This document shows, in pieces, positions 48,450 to 57,662 of a DNA stretch of 64,000 bases. The first letter of the stretch is position 1, and each line of letters begins with the position of its first letter. Origin of the DNA: Rhizobium skierniewicense (GTDB lineage: Bacteria; Pseudomonadota; Alphaproteobacteria; Rhizobiales; Rhizobiaceae); assembly GCF_014196515.1 (NCBI RefSeq), contig NZ_JACIDV010000004.1, positions 124,001 to 188,000 on the forward strand, read 5' to 3'. The translations under genes and the position numbers were made by a program. The notes below the pieces were generated by a model. The model made no database searches. It had not been told where the DNA came from and saw only the letters and a list, made by a program, of their open reading frames with translations.

Positions 48450-48525
48450 TCCTGGTTGAGACTGCATACGGACTTCTCGGTGGGGATCACAACCTAAAGC
48501 TAGGGCAGTGGTCCACGCCGTAGAA

Positions 48526-48634
48526 ACAGGTGGTGTTGATAGAAGGTGGCACCACCTGTCATGCTTCCGCTTAGAGCCCTACAAACGGTGCAAGAGTGTA
48601 AAGCATGGCGGCATTTATTTTTTCGCGCCATGCT
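48526..48634 (+). ncRNA. Predicted structured RNA, copy 1 (two hairpins)
   Basis: Hairpin 1: CAGGTGGTG (48527-48535) pairs with CACCACCTG (48550-48558). Hairpin 2: AGCATGGCG (48602-48610) pairs with CGCCATGCT (48626-48634). Between them lies a block of about 30 bp identical in both copies. Comparison with copy 2 shows a T-A to G-C compensatory change in hairpin 1. Confidence 0.55.
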
Positions 48635-48953
48635 GTGATGTCTGGCGCCGCAATGCATACCACGTGGCGCATTCTCCCACCCGCAAAGGCTGTTCCTGAC
48701 GCCGAGCAGGTCGTCGTATTATTTAACATCCCCTGAGGACACACGAACTTCAATCGGATCCGTATCCTGGTTTCCGTCACGAAATTTACGCGATCATAAA
48801 CGCAACTTTAGAAATATATTATCTTTATGTTGCTATTTAAAATGTAATAATCAATCTTGACGAGTAAAAATAAATATTGCAACCTTTTTTCATCCGTTGG
48901 CCATTTCTATTTTCCCGGCGGATTTGAGTATTAAATCAAAAAGGAATATTAAA

Positions 48954-49160
48954 ATGATTGCAGATGCTATTCAGGACTTTGATGGTGCTCTTCACGTGCA
49001 GCAAAGCGCCGCACAGATCGCCACCGTGATTGCTGCCGACGAGCGCCCTGTCTCGGTCGGACCGACAGATATCCGCCGTGTCGAAAAAGACGGCAAACTG
49101 GAGTTTCAGCTTGCTGCGACTGTGGAGCGGTCGACTTCCGGCCGTGGGCCGAATCCCTGA
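48954..49160 (+). CDS. Small unknown protein, copy 2 of duplicated pair
   Basis: A 68-residue paralogue of the 48243 gene, sharing MIADAIQDFDGALHVQQSAAQ and EKDGKLEFQLAAT; the last twelve residues differ. It has the same AAAAAGGA ribosome site and the same leader. No known family is recognised, and no toxin, antitoxin or DNA-binding motif is apparent. Confidence 0.65.
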   Translation: MIADAIQDFDGALHVQQSAAQIATVIAADERPVSVGPTDIRRVEKDGKLEFQLAATVERSTSGRGPNP

Positions 49161-49237
49161 TACCGATCAAGACCGTTCATGGACTTATCAGTGTGGAACA
49201 CGACCCAAAATTCGAGCGGTGATCCACGCGGTGGAAA

Positions 49238-49347
49238 CAGGGGGTGTTGATAGAAAGTGGCACCCCCTGCCGTGCTCCGCTTAGAGCCCTACAAACGGTG
49301 CAAGAGTGTCAAAGCATGGTGGTATTCGTTCAATGCGCCATGCTTTG
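49238..49347 (+). ncRNA. Predicted structured RNA, copy 2 (two hairpins)
   Basis: Hairpin 1: CAGGGGGTG (49238-49246) pairs with CACCCCCTG (49261-49269). Hairpin 2: CAAAGCATGGTG (49310-49321) pairs with CGCCATGCTTTG (49336-49347) through a G-U. One base is deleted relative to copy 1 between the hairpins. Confidence 0.55.
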
Positions 49348-49401
49348 ATGTTTGCCACGTCGATTCAGTCTCGAAGCTTTGGCTGTGGATGTTGTTGCTG
49401 A

Positions 49402-49632
49402 TCCGGAAACTTTATCCCGCTCGAAAAAATCTCGCTAGATCCACGTTTCATCGATCGTCGGAACATTCCCACGATGGTGTCCTGTGAGATCATTGCAGGC
49501 ACACGTCTTTTTACCGGTATCGTTTCCTCAATATTGCACGCCGCGGATTTTTGCCGCGTGCCCACCGTGGCGATCTTCGCCTCGAAATGCCCGAACCAAC
49601 CGTTACGGGATAAAATTCGCAGTTGGCCATAG
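49402..49632 (+). pseudogene. Possible gene remnant, unrecognised
   Basis: An open segment without a credible start reads NIPTMVSCEIIAGTRLF and then ILHAADFCRVPTVAIFASK before a stop at 49630; protein-like sequence appears to resume one frame over (49640-49753, ending in AMSQTAR). This looks like the decayed 3' end of a larger gene, perhaps a polysaccharide-type transferase, but I cannot name it. Confidence 0.3.
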
Positions 49633-49747
49633 TTTGGTCGGTGCTGCCCCTCCCGATGATATCGATGCGTTTATGATGGCATTCTCCTGGTCGCGGTATC
49701 GGCGTGATCAGTATTTTCTTGTTTCCGACGCTATGAGTCAAACGGCC

Positions 49748-49764
49748 CGCTGAACGCGGGCCGA
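49748..49764 (-). terminator. Probable carA terminator hairpin
   Basis: Stem GGCCCGC/GCGGGCC about 30 bp past the carA stop; the T-run is weak (GTTTG). Confidence 0.5.
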
Positions 49765-49792
49765 AGATTGCTGAACAGTTTTCCGATTCGTA

Positions 49793-50998
49793 TCAGCGCT
49801 CTGCGAGAGCCGGTTCACCCTTCTTCTCACGCAGCAGGTTCACGAAGCGGCGGAACAGATAGTGGCTGTCCTGCGGGCCAGGGGAAGCTTCCGGGTGGTG
49901 CTGGACGGAAAACACCGGCTTGCCCGTGATGCGCAGACCGCAATTTGTTCCGTCGAACAGAGATGTGTGAGTCTCTTCGATGCCATCAGGCAGAGACTTG
50001 GCATCGACTGCAAATCCGTGGTTCATGGAGACGATTTCCACCTTGCCGGTGGTAAAGTCCTTGACCGGATGGTTTGCGCCATGGTGGCCCTGATGCATCT
50101 TTTCGGTCTTGCCACCAACGGCGAGCCCGAGCATCTGGTGACCAAGGCAGATGCCGAACACAGGCAGGTCTGTCTTGATCAGGTTCTGGATGACCGGAAC
50201 GGCGTAGACGCCGGTCGCCGCCGGATCTCCTGGACCGTTGGAGAGGAAAACACCATCTGGCTTCAGCGCCATAATATCTTCGGCAGACGTTTGCGCAGGA
50301 ACGATCGTTACCTTGCAATCAAGACCTGCAAAGAGGCGCAGAATGTTGCGCTTCACGCCAAAATCCACGCACACGACATGGTACTTGGCGTCAGCCTCGC
50401 CCAGTGTGCCGTAGCCTTCGTTCCAGACCCACGACGTCTCGTTCCAAACTGAGGATTGGCCTGATGTGGCTTCGATAGCAAGATCAAGACCTTCAAGACC
50501 GGTCCATGCCTTGGCTTCCGCCTTCAGCGCGTCGATATCGAAAACGCCGTTCGGGTCATGGGCGATGACGGCGTTCGGCGCTCCATTTTCGCGGATCCAG
50601 GCTGTCAGCGCACGCGTGTCGATGCCACAAAGACCGATGATACCGCGCGCTTTCAGCCAGGTATCAAGGTGCTTGGCGGCGCGGAAGTTGGATGGTTCGG
50701 TGATGTCGGCCTTGAAGATCACGCCGACCGCACCGCGCCGTGCGGCGGGTGTCAGGTCTTCGATATCTTCGTCATTGGCACCGATATTGCCGATATGCGG
50801 GAAGGTGAAGGTGACGATCTGGCCCAGATAGGACGGGTCGGTCAGGATTTCCTGATAACCTGTCAGCGCCGTGTTGAAGCAGACTTCCGCCTGCACCTTG
50901 CCGGTTGCGCCGATGCCGGTGCCCTCGATCACGGTGCCATCGGCCAGAACGAGCATGGCGGTGGGTTTGCGGGTGGTCCAGGGTGCTGTCTCGGTCAT
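49793..50998 (-). CDS. carA: Carbamoyl-phosphate synthase small subunit
   Basis: A 401-residue glutaminase subunit supplying ammonia to CarB. The N-terminal domain has ADGTVIEGTGIG and FNTALTGYQEILTDPSY; the class I glutamine amidotransferase domain has the nucleophile Cys in FGICLGHQMLG and the catalytic His/Glu in VQHHPEASPGP. The ATG at 50998 is preferred; the open frame continues 51 codons upstream without similarity. It is separated from carB by about 8 kb. Confidence 0.97.
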   Translation of the reverse strand: MTETAPWTTRKPTAMLVLADGTVIEGTGIGATGKVQAEVCFNTALTGYQEILTDPSYLGQIVTFTFPHIGNIGANDEDIEDLTPAARRGAVGVIFKADITEPSNFRAAKHLDTWLKARGIIGLCGIDTRALTAWIRENGAPNAVIAHDPNGVFDIDALKAEAKAWTGLEGLDLAIEATSGQSSVWNETSWVWNEGYGTLGEADAKYHVVCVDFGVKRNILRLFAGLDCKVTIVPAQTSAEDIMALKPDGVFLSNGPGDPAATGVYAVPVIQNLIKTDLPVFGICLGHQMLGLAVGGKTEKMHQGHHGANHPVKDFTTGKVEIVSMNHGFAVDAKSLPDGIEETHTSLFDGTNCGLRITGKPVFSVQHHPEASPGPQDSHYLFRRFVNLLREKKGEPALAER

Positions 50999-51322
50999 CT
51001 CGTTTCCCGTTTCTGCCACTTCGGCCCGCCTCTTGAAAAGCGGGGGTAAAGTGGTCATCTTTTTTCGCGGATAAGGGCGCGCGAAAGCCTTCGCGTCGTA
51101 ACCTTCGTTAAAATCCTGTGCAGGTGCCGGAAAATAACGAAAGGGGCGCAAGGGGTCAACCGCGGGCCTGTGGATTAGCTGGATTTAAAACCCATTTGAT
51201 TCAGACGCTTATGTAAATGATTTGCCGATCCCCGGTTGCTCGTTTATGTCACGCCCAAAATAATGACGGAAATGCCTGACCGATCCATGCCGACAGACAG
51301 GGCCTTTCCCAAGGAGAAAAAC

Positions 51323-51775
51323 ATGATCCGGGATACCTTCGCCGCCGCTTTGAAAGATGCCATGAAAGCCCGCGAGCCACGCCGCCTCTCGACGATCCGG
51401 TTGGTGCAGGCAGCCGTCAAGGACCGTGATATCGCCAATCGCGGCGTCGGCAAGGACCCGGTGTCGGATGAGGAGATTCTGCAGATTCTGGCTAAGATGA
51501 TCAAGCAGCGCGAAGAATCTGCCAGCATTTACGATCAGGCCGGTCGAGCCGAACTGGCCGAGCACGAGCGCGAGGAAATCATCATCATCAAGGGCTTCAT
51601 GCCGGAAGAGATTCCGCAGGAGAAGGTTCGCGCCATTCTCGAAGGCGTTATCGCCGAGACAGACGCGTCAGGCCTGCGCGACATGGGCAAGGTGATGGCC
51701 GTCCTGAAAGAACGTTATCCTGGCCAGATCGATTTCGGCAAGGCGTCGGGCCTGATCAAGGAACTGTTGAAGTAA
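51323..51775 (+). CDS. GatB/YqeY domain protein
   Basis: A 150-residue protein resembling the C-terminal tRNA-binding tail of GatB, found alone as YqeY. Helical, with IRLVQAAVKDRDIANR and the C-terminal GKVMAVLKERYPGQIDFGKASGLIKELL. It often lies next to dnaG-rpoD, as here. AAGGAG precedes the ATG at 51323; the frame is open 87 bp further upstream. A terminator follows. Confidence 0.92.
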   Translation: MIRDTFAAALKDAMKAREPRRLSTIRLVQAAVKDRDIANRGVGKDPVSDEEILQILAKMIKQREESASIYDQAGRAELAEHEREEIIIIKGFMPEEIPQEKVRAILEGVIAETDASGLRDMGKVMAVLKERYPGQIDFGKASGLIKELLK

Positions 51776-51794
51776 ACGCGAGCCCGCAAATGAT

Positions 51795-51826
51795 AAAGGC
51801 AGGGCATATGTGGATGCCCTGCCTTT
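51795..51826 (+). terminator. Terminator after the YqeY gene
   Basis: Near-perfect stem AAAGGCAGGGCAT/ATGCCCTGCCTTT; about 20 bp after the stop. Confidence 0.85.
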
Positions 51827-52067
51827 TCATGCGTTGAGATGCGCTTGGGGGTAAAAGCGCGGGTTGGGCGATCCTAGGGGGATATCGCTCAAACCATCCA
51901 GCATCACGCGAACGCTCGGCATCATGCCGATAAGCGCAAAATAGAACGCGGGCATCGCTGTCGATGCCTGTGAATAACGGGAATCACGCGTTTCTTCCCT
52001 TGGTAATCAGGGCGTGCTGCGCTTATATGAAAGACCGGCCGAAAACAGGCACTGATCCCAGGTAACG

Positions 52068-54047
52068 ATGCGCTTTTCAAACTCATTTCTCGACGAGATA
52101 CGTGACCGAGTGAACATCTCCGATGTTATCGGCAGACGTGTGACCTGGGACAGGAAGAAGAGCAACGCCTCCAAGGGTGACTATTGGGCCTGCTGCCCGT
52201 TCCATGGTGAAAAGAGCCCCAGCTTTCATTGTGAGGACCGCAAGGGGCGGTATCATTGTTTCGGCTGCGGCGTGTCCGGTGACCATTTCCGCTTCCTGAC
52301 CGATCTGGATGGCATGGGTTTTCCAGAAGCGGTGCAACAGATCGCAGATATGGCGGGCGTTTCCATGCCGCAGCCGGACGTGCAGGCGGAAAAGCGCGAG
52401 CGCGAACGGGCAACCTTGCAGGACGTCATGGAAATGGCGACGCTGTTCTTCCAGGATCAGTTGCAGACTTCTGCCGGCGCGCGCGCGCGCGCCTATCTTC
52501 GTGATCGCGGTTTGAGCGGGCGCACGATCGAGACCTTCCGGCTGGGGTTTGCGCCCGATAGCCGCAATGCGCTGAAAGAACATCTCGCCTCCAAAGGGAT
52601 CGCCAAAGAACAGATGGAGGCCTGCGGTCTTGTGGTGCATGAAAATGTCCCTGTGTCCTATGACCGTTTTCGTGACCGCATCATGTTCCCAATCCTGTCG
52701 TCACGCGAGAAGGTGATTGCCTTCGGTGGCCGCGCTATGGCGGCGGATGCGATGGCCAAGTATCTCAACTCCAATGAGACGGAGCTTTTTCACAAAGGCA
52801 ACGTCCTCTACAACTTCGCACGTGCGCGTCGCGCGACACAATCTTCGGGCACTGTCATTGCCGTTGAAGGTTACATGGACGTCATCGCTCTTTATCAGGC
52901 AGGTGTCGAGAACGCGGTGGCGCCGCTTGGCACGGCGCTGACGGATAACCAGCTCGAGTTGTTGTGGAAGATGTCGCCGCAGCCTGTTCTCTGTTTCGAT
53001 GGCGATGGTGCCGGTATTCGTGCCGCAAGCCGCGCCGCCGATCTGGCATTGCCGCACATCAGACCGGGTCGTTCCGTCAGCTTTGCGCTGCTTCCGGATG
53101 GCAAAGACCCTGATGATCTTGTGCGCCATGAGGGCAGGGCGCCGTTCGACCGCGTACTCGCCGAGGCCAAGCCGCTGGCCGCGATGATATGGAGCCGCGA
53201 GACGGCATCGGTAACGTTCGACACGCCGGAAAAACGGGCGGAACTGGAAAATCGCCTTCGGCAAATCGTGTCTGTTATCGGTGACGAAAGTGTGCGCCGC
53301 TTTTACCAGCAGGACATGCGTGATCGGCTGAATACGTTTTTTCAGCCGCAATTCCAGCGCAGCAGCGGGCCCAATCGCAACTTCAGGCGCGGCGAGGGCA
53401 ACGGCAACCGCAGCGGTCAAAGAACACCTGCGCGGGGAAGCACGACGGGCGCTGGCAGCATATCCGACCGGCTCAGCCAATCCGGGCTTGTGAAGGGGTA
53501 TCTCGCTGCACCAGCCTTGCGCGAGAGTGTGTTGGCGCTGACCATCGTCAACCATCCGCAACTGCTGCTGGAAGAATATGACGAGATCGCCGCCATCGAC
53601 TATGAAAGCCGCGACCTGCAACGGCTGTGGTCTCAGGTGTTGACCTATGCAGCAGAAAACGGTGCCGAGCTTTCACGCGATGGTCTGGTTGCGCGACTGG
53701 AGTTGCAGGGCTTCGATGTTTTGTTGAAAGCCATGAACCAGCAGGTGCGCAATGCCCGGCTTTGGACCGCGACCGAGCAGGCGGCGCCCGAAGACGCGCG
53801 CGAGGGGTATACGCAGTCGCTCTCTTTGCACAAGCGCACCAAGGCGTTGCGCTGGCAAAAGATCGAGCTTGAGCGCGAGATTGCCGAGGCAACGGAAGCG
53901 GGTGATGGCGAGCGCATGGTTCAATTGATGCGCGCGCTTTCGGAGGTTCAGCTGGAGATTGGACGGATGGAGAATCAGGAAGCAATCATCGATGGTTTTG
54001 GGGTCATGTCCGGCAGGGTCAAGGGTCCGGCCTATGGCCACGGTTAG
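52068..54047 (+). CDS. dnaG: DNA primase
   Basis: A 659-residue primase that makes RNA primers at the replication fork. N-terminal zinc-binding domain with C-x2-H...C-x2-C (CCPFHGEKSPSFHC, then HCFGCG), the TOPRIM core with VEGYMDVIALYQAG and DGDGAGIRAA, and a C-terminal DnaB-interaction domain. An uninterrupted GC dinucleotide run near 52478-52492 is a local curiosity. AGGTAACG precedes the ATG. It is followed by a 390-bp gap and rpoD, the usual macromolecular synthesis pair. Confidence 0.97.
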   Translation: MRFSNSFLDEIRDRVNISDVIGRRVTWDRKKSNASKGDYWACCPFHGEKSPSFHCEDRKGRYHCFGCGVSGDHFRFLTDLDGMGFPEAVQQIADMAGVSMPQPDVQAEKRERERATLQDVMEMATLFFQDQLQTSAGARARAYLRDRGLSGRTIETFRLGFAPDSRNALKEHLASKGIAKEQMEACGLVVHENVPVSYDRFRDRIMFPILSSREKVIAFGGRAMAADAMAKYLNSNETELFHKGNVLYNFARARRATQSSGTVIAVEGYMDVIALYQAGVENAVAPLGTALTDNQLELLWKMSPQPVLCFDGDGAGIRAASRAADLALPHIRPGRSVSFALLPDGKDPDDLVRHEGRAPFDRVLAEAKPLAAMIWSRETASVTFDTPEKRAELENRLRQIVSVIGDESVRRFYQQDMRDRLNTFFQPQFQRSSGPNRNFRRGEGNGNRSGQRTPARGSTTGAGSISDRLSQSGLVKGYLAAPALRESVLALTIVNHPQLLLEEYDEIAAIDYESRDLQRLWSQVLTYAAENGAELSRDGLVARLELQGFDVLLKAMNQQVRNARLWTATEQAAPEDAREGYTQSLSLHKRTKALRWQKIELEREIAEATEAGDGERMVQLMRALSEVQLEIGRMENQEAIIDGFGVMSGRVKGPAYGHG

Positions 54048-54439
54048 GCGTTTTGCGCTGTTTGAGGCTTGTCTTTTGCACAGATAGACCTAAATAGGGG
54101 TTAAGTTGGTGAGGTCCGTGAAATGTCGCGGAGACAGTGGCGTTTTTTAGCTTTTAACCCTCGGTCGGGCCATAAAGGCTTGACGTGACGGGAAATAGCG
54201 GGAATCACCATTTCAGGAAAAGTAAGGTGGAATGGGCCTTTGGCGGATCGAAACTGCATGGAAAAGCATTTCCGGATGCACTGTCTTGAGGTTCCGCCTG
54301 TGGTGGCCGTGTTTAAACGGCAATTAAAGATCATTCCGTTAGGTGTTTGACGGTGATTCGCGGCCAGAGCCGGATGCCTTTCAAGGCGATCGGTTTTGCG
54401 GTGGAGCGGATGTTAGCGTCAGGGAAAGCGACGAGATAG
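54048..54439. other. dnaG-rpoD intergenic region
   Basis: 392 bp with no credible gene. It should carry the rpoD promoter. CTTGAC motifs occur near 54179, without a clear -10. GGGAATCAC at 54189 also occurs upstream of dnaG (51979). No LexA-type GTTC-N7-GTTC was seen. Confidence 0.4.
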
Positions 54440-56494
54440 ATGGCAACCAAAGTCAAAGAAAACGAAGAAGCTGAAAACGAACGCGACAGCGCGACGGATG
54501 GGCCGCTTCTCGATCTTTCGGATGACGCGGTCAAAAAGATGATCAAGGCCGCGAAAAAACGCGGCTACGTCACTATGGATGAGCTGAACGAGGTGCTGCC
54601 GTCGGATCAGGTCGACCCTGACCGCATCGAAGATATCATGGCAATGCTCAGTGAAATGGGCATCAACGTCGTTGAAGACGAGGACGCCGAAGAGGCGCCC
54701 GCAGAAGCCGAAGATGCCGACGCCGAGGCAGAAGAGTCCGAGGGTGGCGAACTTGCGCCTTCCAGCGGCACCGCGCTTGCGACTGCCAAGAAGAAGGAGC
54801 CGACGGATCGCACCGATGACCCGGTGCGGATGTATCTGCGCGAGATGGGTTCCGTTGAGCTTTTGTCGCGCGAGGGCGAAATCGCGATTGCCAAGCGCAT
54901 TGAGGCTGGCCGCGAGACCATGATCTCTGGCCTGTGCGAAAGTCCTTTGACGTTCCAGGCGCTGATCATCTGGCGCGATGAATTGAATGAGGGTACGACG
55001 CTTCTGCGCGAGATCATTGATCTCGAAACCACCTATTCTGGCCCGGAAGCCAAGGCTGCTCCTCAGTTCCAGAGCCCGGAGAAGATCGAAGCGGACCGCA
55101 AGGCTGCTGAAGAGAAAGAAAAAGTCCGTCGTCTGCGCAATCCCGGTGGCGATGATGATGTGACGAATGTCGGCGGCGAAGGCCTTCCACACGAAGAGGA
55201 AGAAGAGGATGACGACGAGTCCAATCTTTCTCTTGCTGCGATGGAAGCCGAACTGCGCCCGCAGGTCATGGAAACGCTGGATACGATTGCCGACACCTAC
55301 AAGAAGCTGCGCAAGCTTCAGGACCAGCAGGTCGAGGCGCGCCTGGCGTGCACCGGCACGCTGTCCACTGGCCAGGAGCGTCGTTACAAGGAACTGAAAG
55401 ACCAGTTGATCACAGCGGTTAAGTCGCTGTCTCTGAACCAGAACCGCGTCGATAGCCTTGTCGAGCAGCTTTACGACATTTCCAAACGCCTTATGCAAAA
55501 CGAAGGTCGTCTTCTGCGCCTTGCCGAATCCTACGGCGTGAAGCGTGATGGCTTTCTGGAGCAGTATCACGGTGCGGAACTGGATCCGAACTGGATGAAG
55601 TCGATCGCCAATCTGGCTGCCAAGGGCTGGAAGGAATTCGCACGCGAAGAAAACAACACGATCCGCGACATCCGTCTGGAAATCCAGAACCTCGCTCAGG
55701 AAACCGGCATTTCCATTGCCGAATTCCGCCGCATCGTTTCCATGGTCCAGAAGGGCGAGCGCGAAGCGCGGATCGCCAAGAAGGAGATGGTCGAGGCCAA
55801 CCTGCGTCTGGTGATTTCGATTGCGAAGAAATACACCAACCGTGGTTTGCAATTCCTCGATCTCATTCAGGAAGGCAACATCGGTCTGATGAAGGCCGTG
55901 GACAAATTCGAGTACCGTCGTGGTTACAAGTTCTCGACCTATGCGACATGGTGGATCAGACAGGCCATCACCCGTTCGATCGCCGACCAGGCCCGCACGA
56001 TCCGTATTCCGGTGCACATGATCGAGACGATCAATAAGATCGTTCGTACATCGCGCCAGATGCTGCATGAAATCGGTCGCGAACCGACGCCGGAAGAACT
56101 GGCTGAGAAGCTTGCGATGCCGCTTGAAAAAGTGCGTAAGGTATTGAAAATCGCCAAGGAGCCGATTTCGCTCGAAACGCCTGTCGGTGACGAGGAAGAT
56201 TCGCATCTGGGCGACTTCATCGAGGACAAGAATGCCCTTCTGCCAATCGATGCCGCCATCCAGGCCAACCTGCGCGAAACCACAACGCGGGTGCTGGCCT
56301 CGCTGACGCCACGCGAAGAACGCGTCCTGCGCATGCGCTTTGGCATCGGCATGAACACGGACCACACACTGGAAGAGGTCGGACAGCAGTTCTCGGTCAC
56401 GCGCGAACGTATTCGTCAGATTGAGGCCAAGGCCCTGCGTAAGCTCAAGCACCCGAGCCGTTCGCGCAAACTGCGCTCGTTCCTCGATAGTTGA
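54440..56494 (+). CDS. rpoD: RNA polymerase primary sigma factor (sigma-70)
   Basis: A 684-residue housekeeping sigma factor (SigA/RpoD). Region 1.1 at the N-terminus, an acidic spacer about 75-110 and 245-265, region 2 with [27 protein letters not shown] and [13 protein letters not shown] (-10 recognition) near residue 455-515, region 3, and region 4 with [22 protein letters not shown] (-35 recognition) near the end. The ATG at 54440 gives the usual [10 protein letters not shown] start. A terminator follows. Confidence 0.98.
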   Translation: MATKVKENEEAENERDSATDGPLLDLSDDAVKKMIKAAKKRGYVTMDELNEVLPSDQVDPDRIEDIMAMLSEMGINVVEDEDAEEAPAEAEDADAEAEESEGGELAPSSGTALATAKKKEPTDRTDDPVRMYLREMGSVELLSREGEIAIAKRIEAGRETMISGLCESPLTFQALIIWRDELNEGTTLLREIIDLETTYSGPEAKAAPQFQSPEKIEADRKAAEEKEKVRRLRNPGGDDDVTNVGGEGLPHEEEEEDDDESNLSLAAMEAELRPQVMETLDTIADTYKKLRKLQDQQVEARLACTGTLSTGQERRYKELKDQLITAVKSLSLNQNRVDSLVEQLYDISKRLMQNEGRLLRLAESYGVKRDGFLEQYHGAELDPNWMKSIANLAAKGWKEFAREENNTIRDIRLEIQNLAQETGISIAEFRRIVSMVQKGEREARIAKKEMVEANLRLVISIAKKYTNRGLQFLDLIQEGNIGLMKAVDKFEYRRGYKFSTYATWWIRQAITRSIADQARTIRIPVHMIETINKIVRTSRQMLHEIGREPTPEELAEKLAMPLEKVRKVLKIAKEPISLETPVGDEEDSHLGDFIEDKNALLPIDAAIQANLRETTTRVLASLTPREERVLRMRFGIGMNTDHTLEEVGQQFSVTRERIRQIEAKALRKLKHPSRSRKLRSFLDS

Positions 56495-56516
56495 GTTTTT
56501 GTTAGTGGAAGACATT

Positions 56517-56548
56517 AAGCCCGGTCAGTTTTCTGGCCGGGTTTTTCT
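56517..56548 (+). terminator. rpoD terminator
   Basis: Stem AGCCCGG-CAG/CTG-CCGGGTT with TTTTTCTTTTT; it lies just upstream of the next start. Confidence 0.82.
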
Positions 56549-56556
56549 TTTTGGGG

Positions 56557-57591
56557 ATGATGCTGGCCTCCAAAACGATTATCTCTGAGGCGGTCAACGG
56601 GCGTATCGACTGGATGGAAAAGACGGGCAAGAACAAATGGCGGCAGGAGAGCTGGACAATTCCGGTTTCACTCATGCTGCATGTTCTGCTTGGCGCCACC
56701 TATCTCTTATCCTCTGGATATTCTCCGGCACCGGCGGAGCCCGAAACCGTCAGCGTGGAGATGGTCGAGCCACCCAAGCCTGAGCCGCCCCCAAAGCCGG
56801 AAGAAAAAAAAGCCGAAGAGCCTCCTCCGCCTGCGCAAGAAAAGCCGAAAGAGCCACCACCGGTACCCGCGCCTGAACCTGAGCCGCCGCCATCTGTCAT
56901 GTCTGGCGTGCCTGTCCGTCCTAGCCCGACGCAGATGGATGAGCGCGACGAGCAGGGCGAAGAGGAGGCAGGCGGCCAAGACCAGAAGGCACCCGAAAAA
57001 CAGGCGGAGACACAGCCTACAACGCCCGCGTCTGCTGAACCTGTTGAGACGAACGAGCGGCCGGAAGCTCCTGATGCACAGACTAACGCCGAGCAAAGTG
57101 AGATACTCTCTGGGGATGCGCCCAAACAGCCCGATCCGGCTGCTGTTGTATCACAGGTTCCCAAACCCGAGCCAAAGCCTGCACAGGAGCAATCTGCGAC
57201 AGCAAAGCCGGATGGTGAAGGGGATCCCAACCTTAAGCCTGCCAAGAAGATATTGGCCGGCGCAAAACGCCCTGGCCCGATGATGCGTCAAATTTTTGGA
57301 AATCTTCCGCCTCGTCAGCGGGTGAGGCAGCTTTGTTTCGCGGAAGTTGTTGCGCAGGTGACTGCGGCAAGACAGGGTCAACCGCCTGATGGTCAACAGG
57401 ACGTAGAGCGAATGATCGTCGACAACGTCTTAAACGCCAAGGGCGCGTTCAATGTCGGTGCGCAGTGGTTCCCAATCAACTACCAATGCAAGGTGGATAT
57501 CGAAAACTACGTTGTGACGGAATTTCGATATGACATTGGCGCCAGACTAACGCCTGAGGATGTCAAGCGATTGAAGCTGGTGGTCCAGTAG
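56557..57591 (+). CDS. TonB-like proline-rich protein with a DUF930 domain
   Basis: A protein of about 344 residues: N-terminal transmembrane segment (about 33-50, WTIPVSLMLHVLLGATYLL), a long Pro/Glu/Lys-rich periplasm-spanning region about 60-240 as in TonB, and a C-terminal DUF930 domain about 245-344 (RPGPMMRQIFG...PINYQCKVD). It looks like an inner-membrane-anchored periplasmic protein; partner and function are unknown. The start is uncertain: two ATG codons (56557, 56560) sit right behind the rpoD terminator, and an ATG at 56614 is also possible. Confidence 0.8.
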   Translation: MMLASKTIISEAVNGRIDWMEKTGKNKWRQESWTIPVSLMLHVLLGATYLLSSGYSPAPAEPETVSVEMVEPPKPEPPPKPEEKKAEEPPPPAQEKPKEPPPVPAPEPEPPPSVMSGVPVRPSPTQMDERDEQGEEEAGGQDQKAPEKQAETQPTTPASAEPVETNERPEAPDAQTNAEQSEILSGDAPKQPDPAAVVSQVPKPEPKPAQEQSATAKPDGEGDPNLKPAKKILAGAKRPGPMMRQIFGNLPPRQRVRQLCFAEVVAQVTAARQGQPPDGQQDVERMIVDNVLNAKGAFNVGAQWFPINYQCKVDIENYVVTEFRYDIGARLTPEDVKRLKLVVQ

Positions 57592-57606
57592 CTCTCGCTC
57601 AAGCAG

Positions 57607-57633
57607 GTCGCAGTAAATCCTATTCACTGCGAC
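57607..57633. terminator. Hairpin between convergent DUF930 and phytochrome genes
   Basis: Perfect stem GTCGCAGT/ACTGCGAC with an 11-base loop, between the convergent stops. T-runs are weak. Confidence 0.45.
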
Positions 57634-57662
57634 CCATTGACGGCAATTAAACGCAATATCCG

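Larger units (their letters stand above)
48140..48645 (+). repeat. Copy 1 of a duplicated small-ORF/structured-RNA module
   Basis: About 505 bp repeated with a 711-bp offset. It begins TCAATCTTGACGAGTAAAAA, then carries the 68-residue ORF and two hairpins. It is similar throughout to copy 2, nearly identical in the upstream leader and ORF and lower between the ORF and the hairpins. Confidence 0.85.
48851..49357 (+). repeat. Copy 2 of the duplicated small-ORF/structured-RNA module
   Basis: Repeat of 48140-48645 with a 711-bp offset; about 205 bp of unrelated AT-rich DNA separates the copies. Confidence 0.85.

Noticed and set aside
48508..48699. A 63-codon rightward frame over hairpins 1 and 2 of copy 1
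   Set aside because: The second copy has a one-base deletion and a stop in this frame, and the substitutions follow base pairing rather than codon positions, so an RNA element is the better reading.
52478..52492. Alternating GC run inside dnaG
   Set aside because: Encodes an uninterrupted Ala/Arg stretch in frame; a composition effect, not evidence of a regulatory or unstable element.
54419..56515. A 698-codon open frame on the minus strand opposite rpoD
   Set aside because: Antisense shadow of the rpoD codon usage in GC-rich DNA; low-complexity, no domain, and rpoD is unmistakable.
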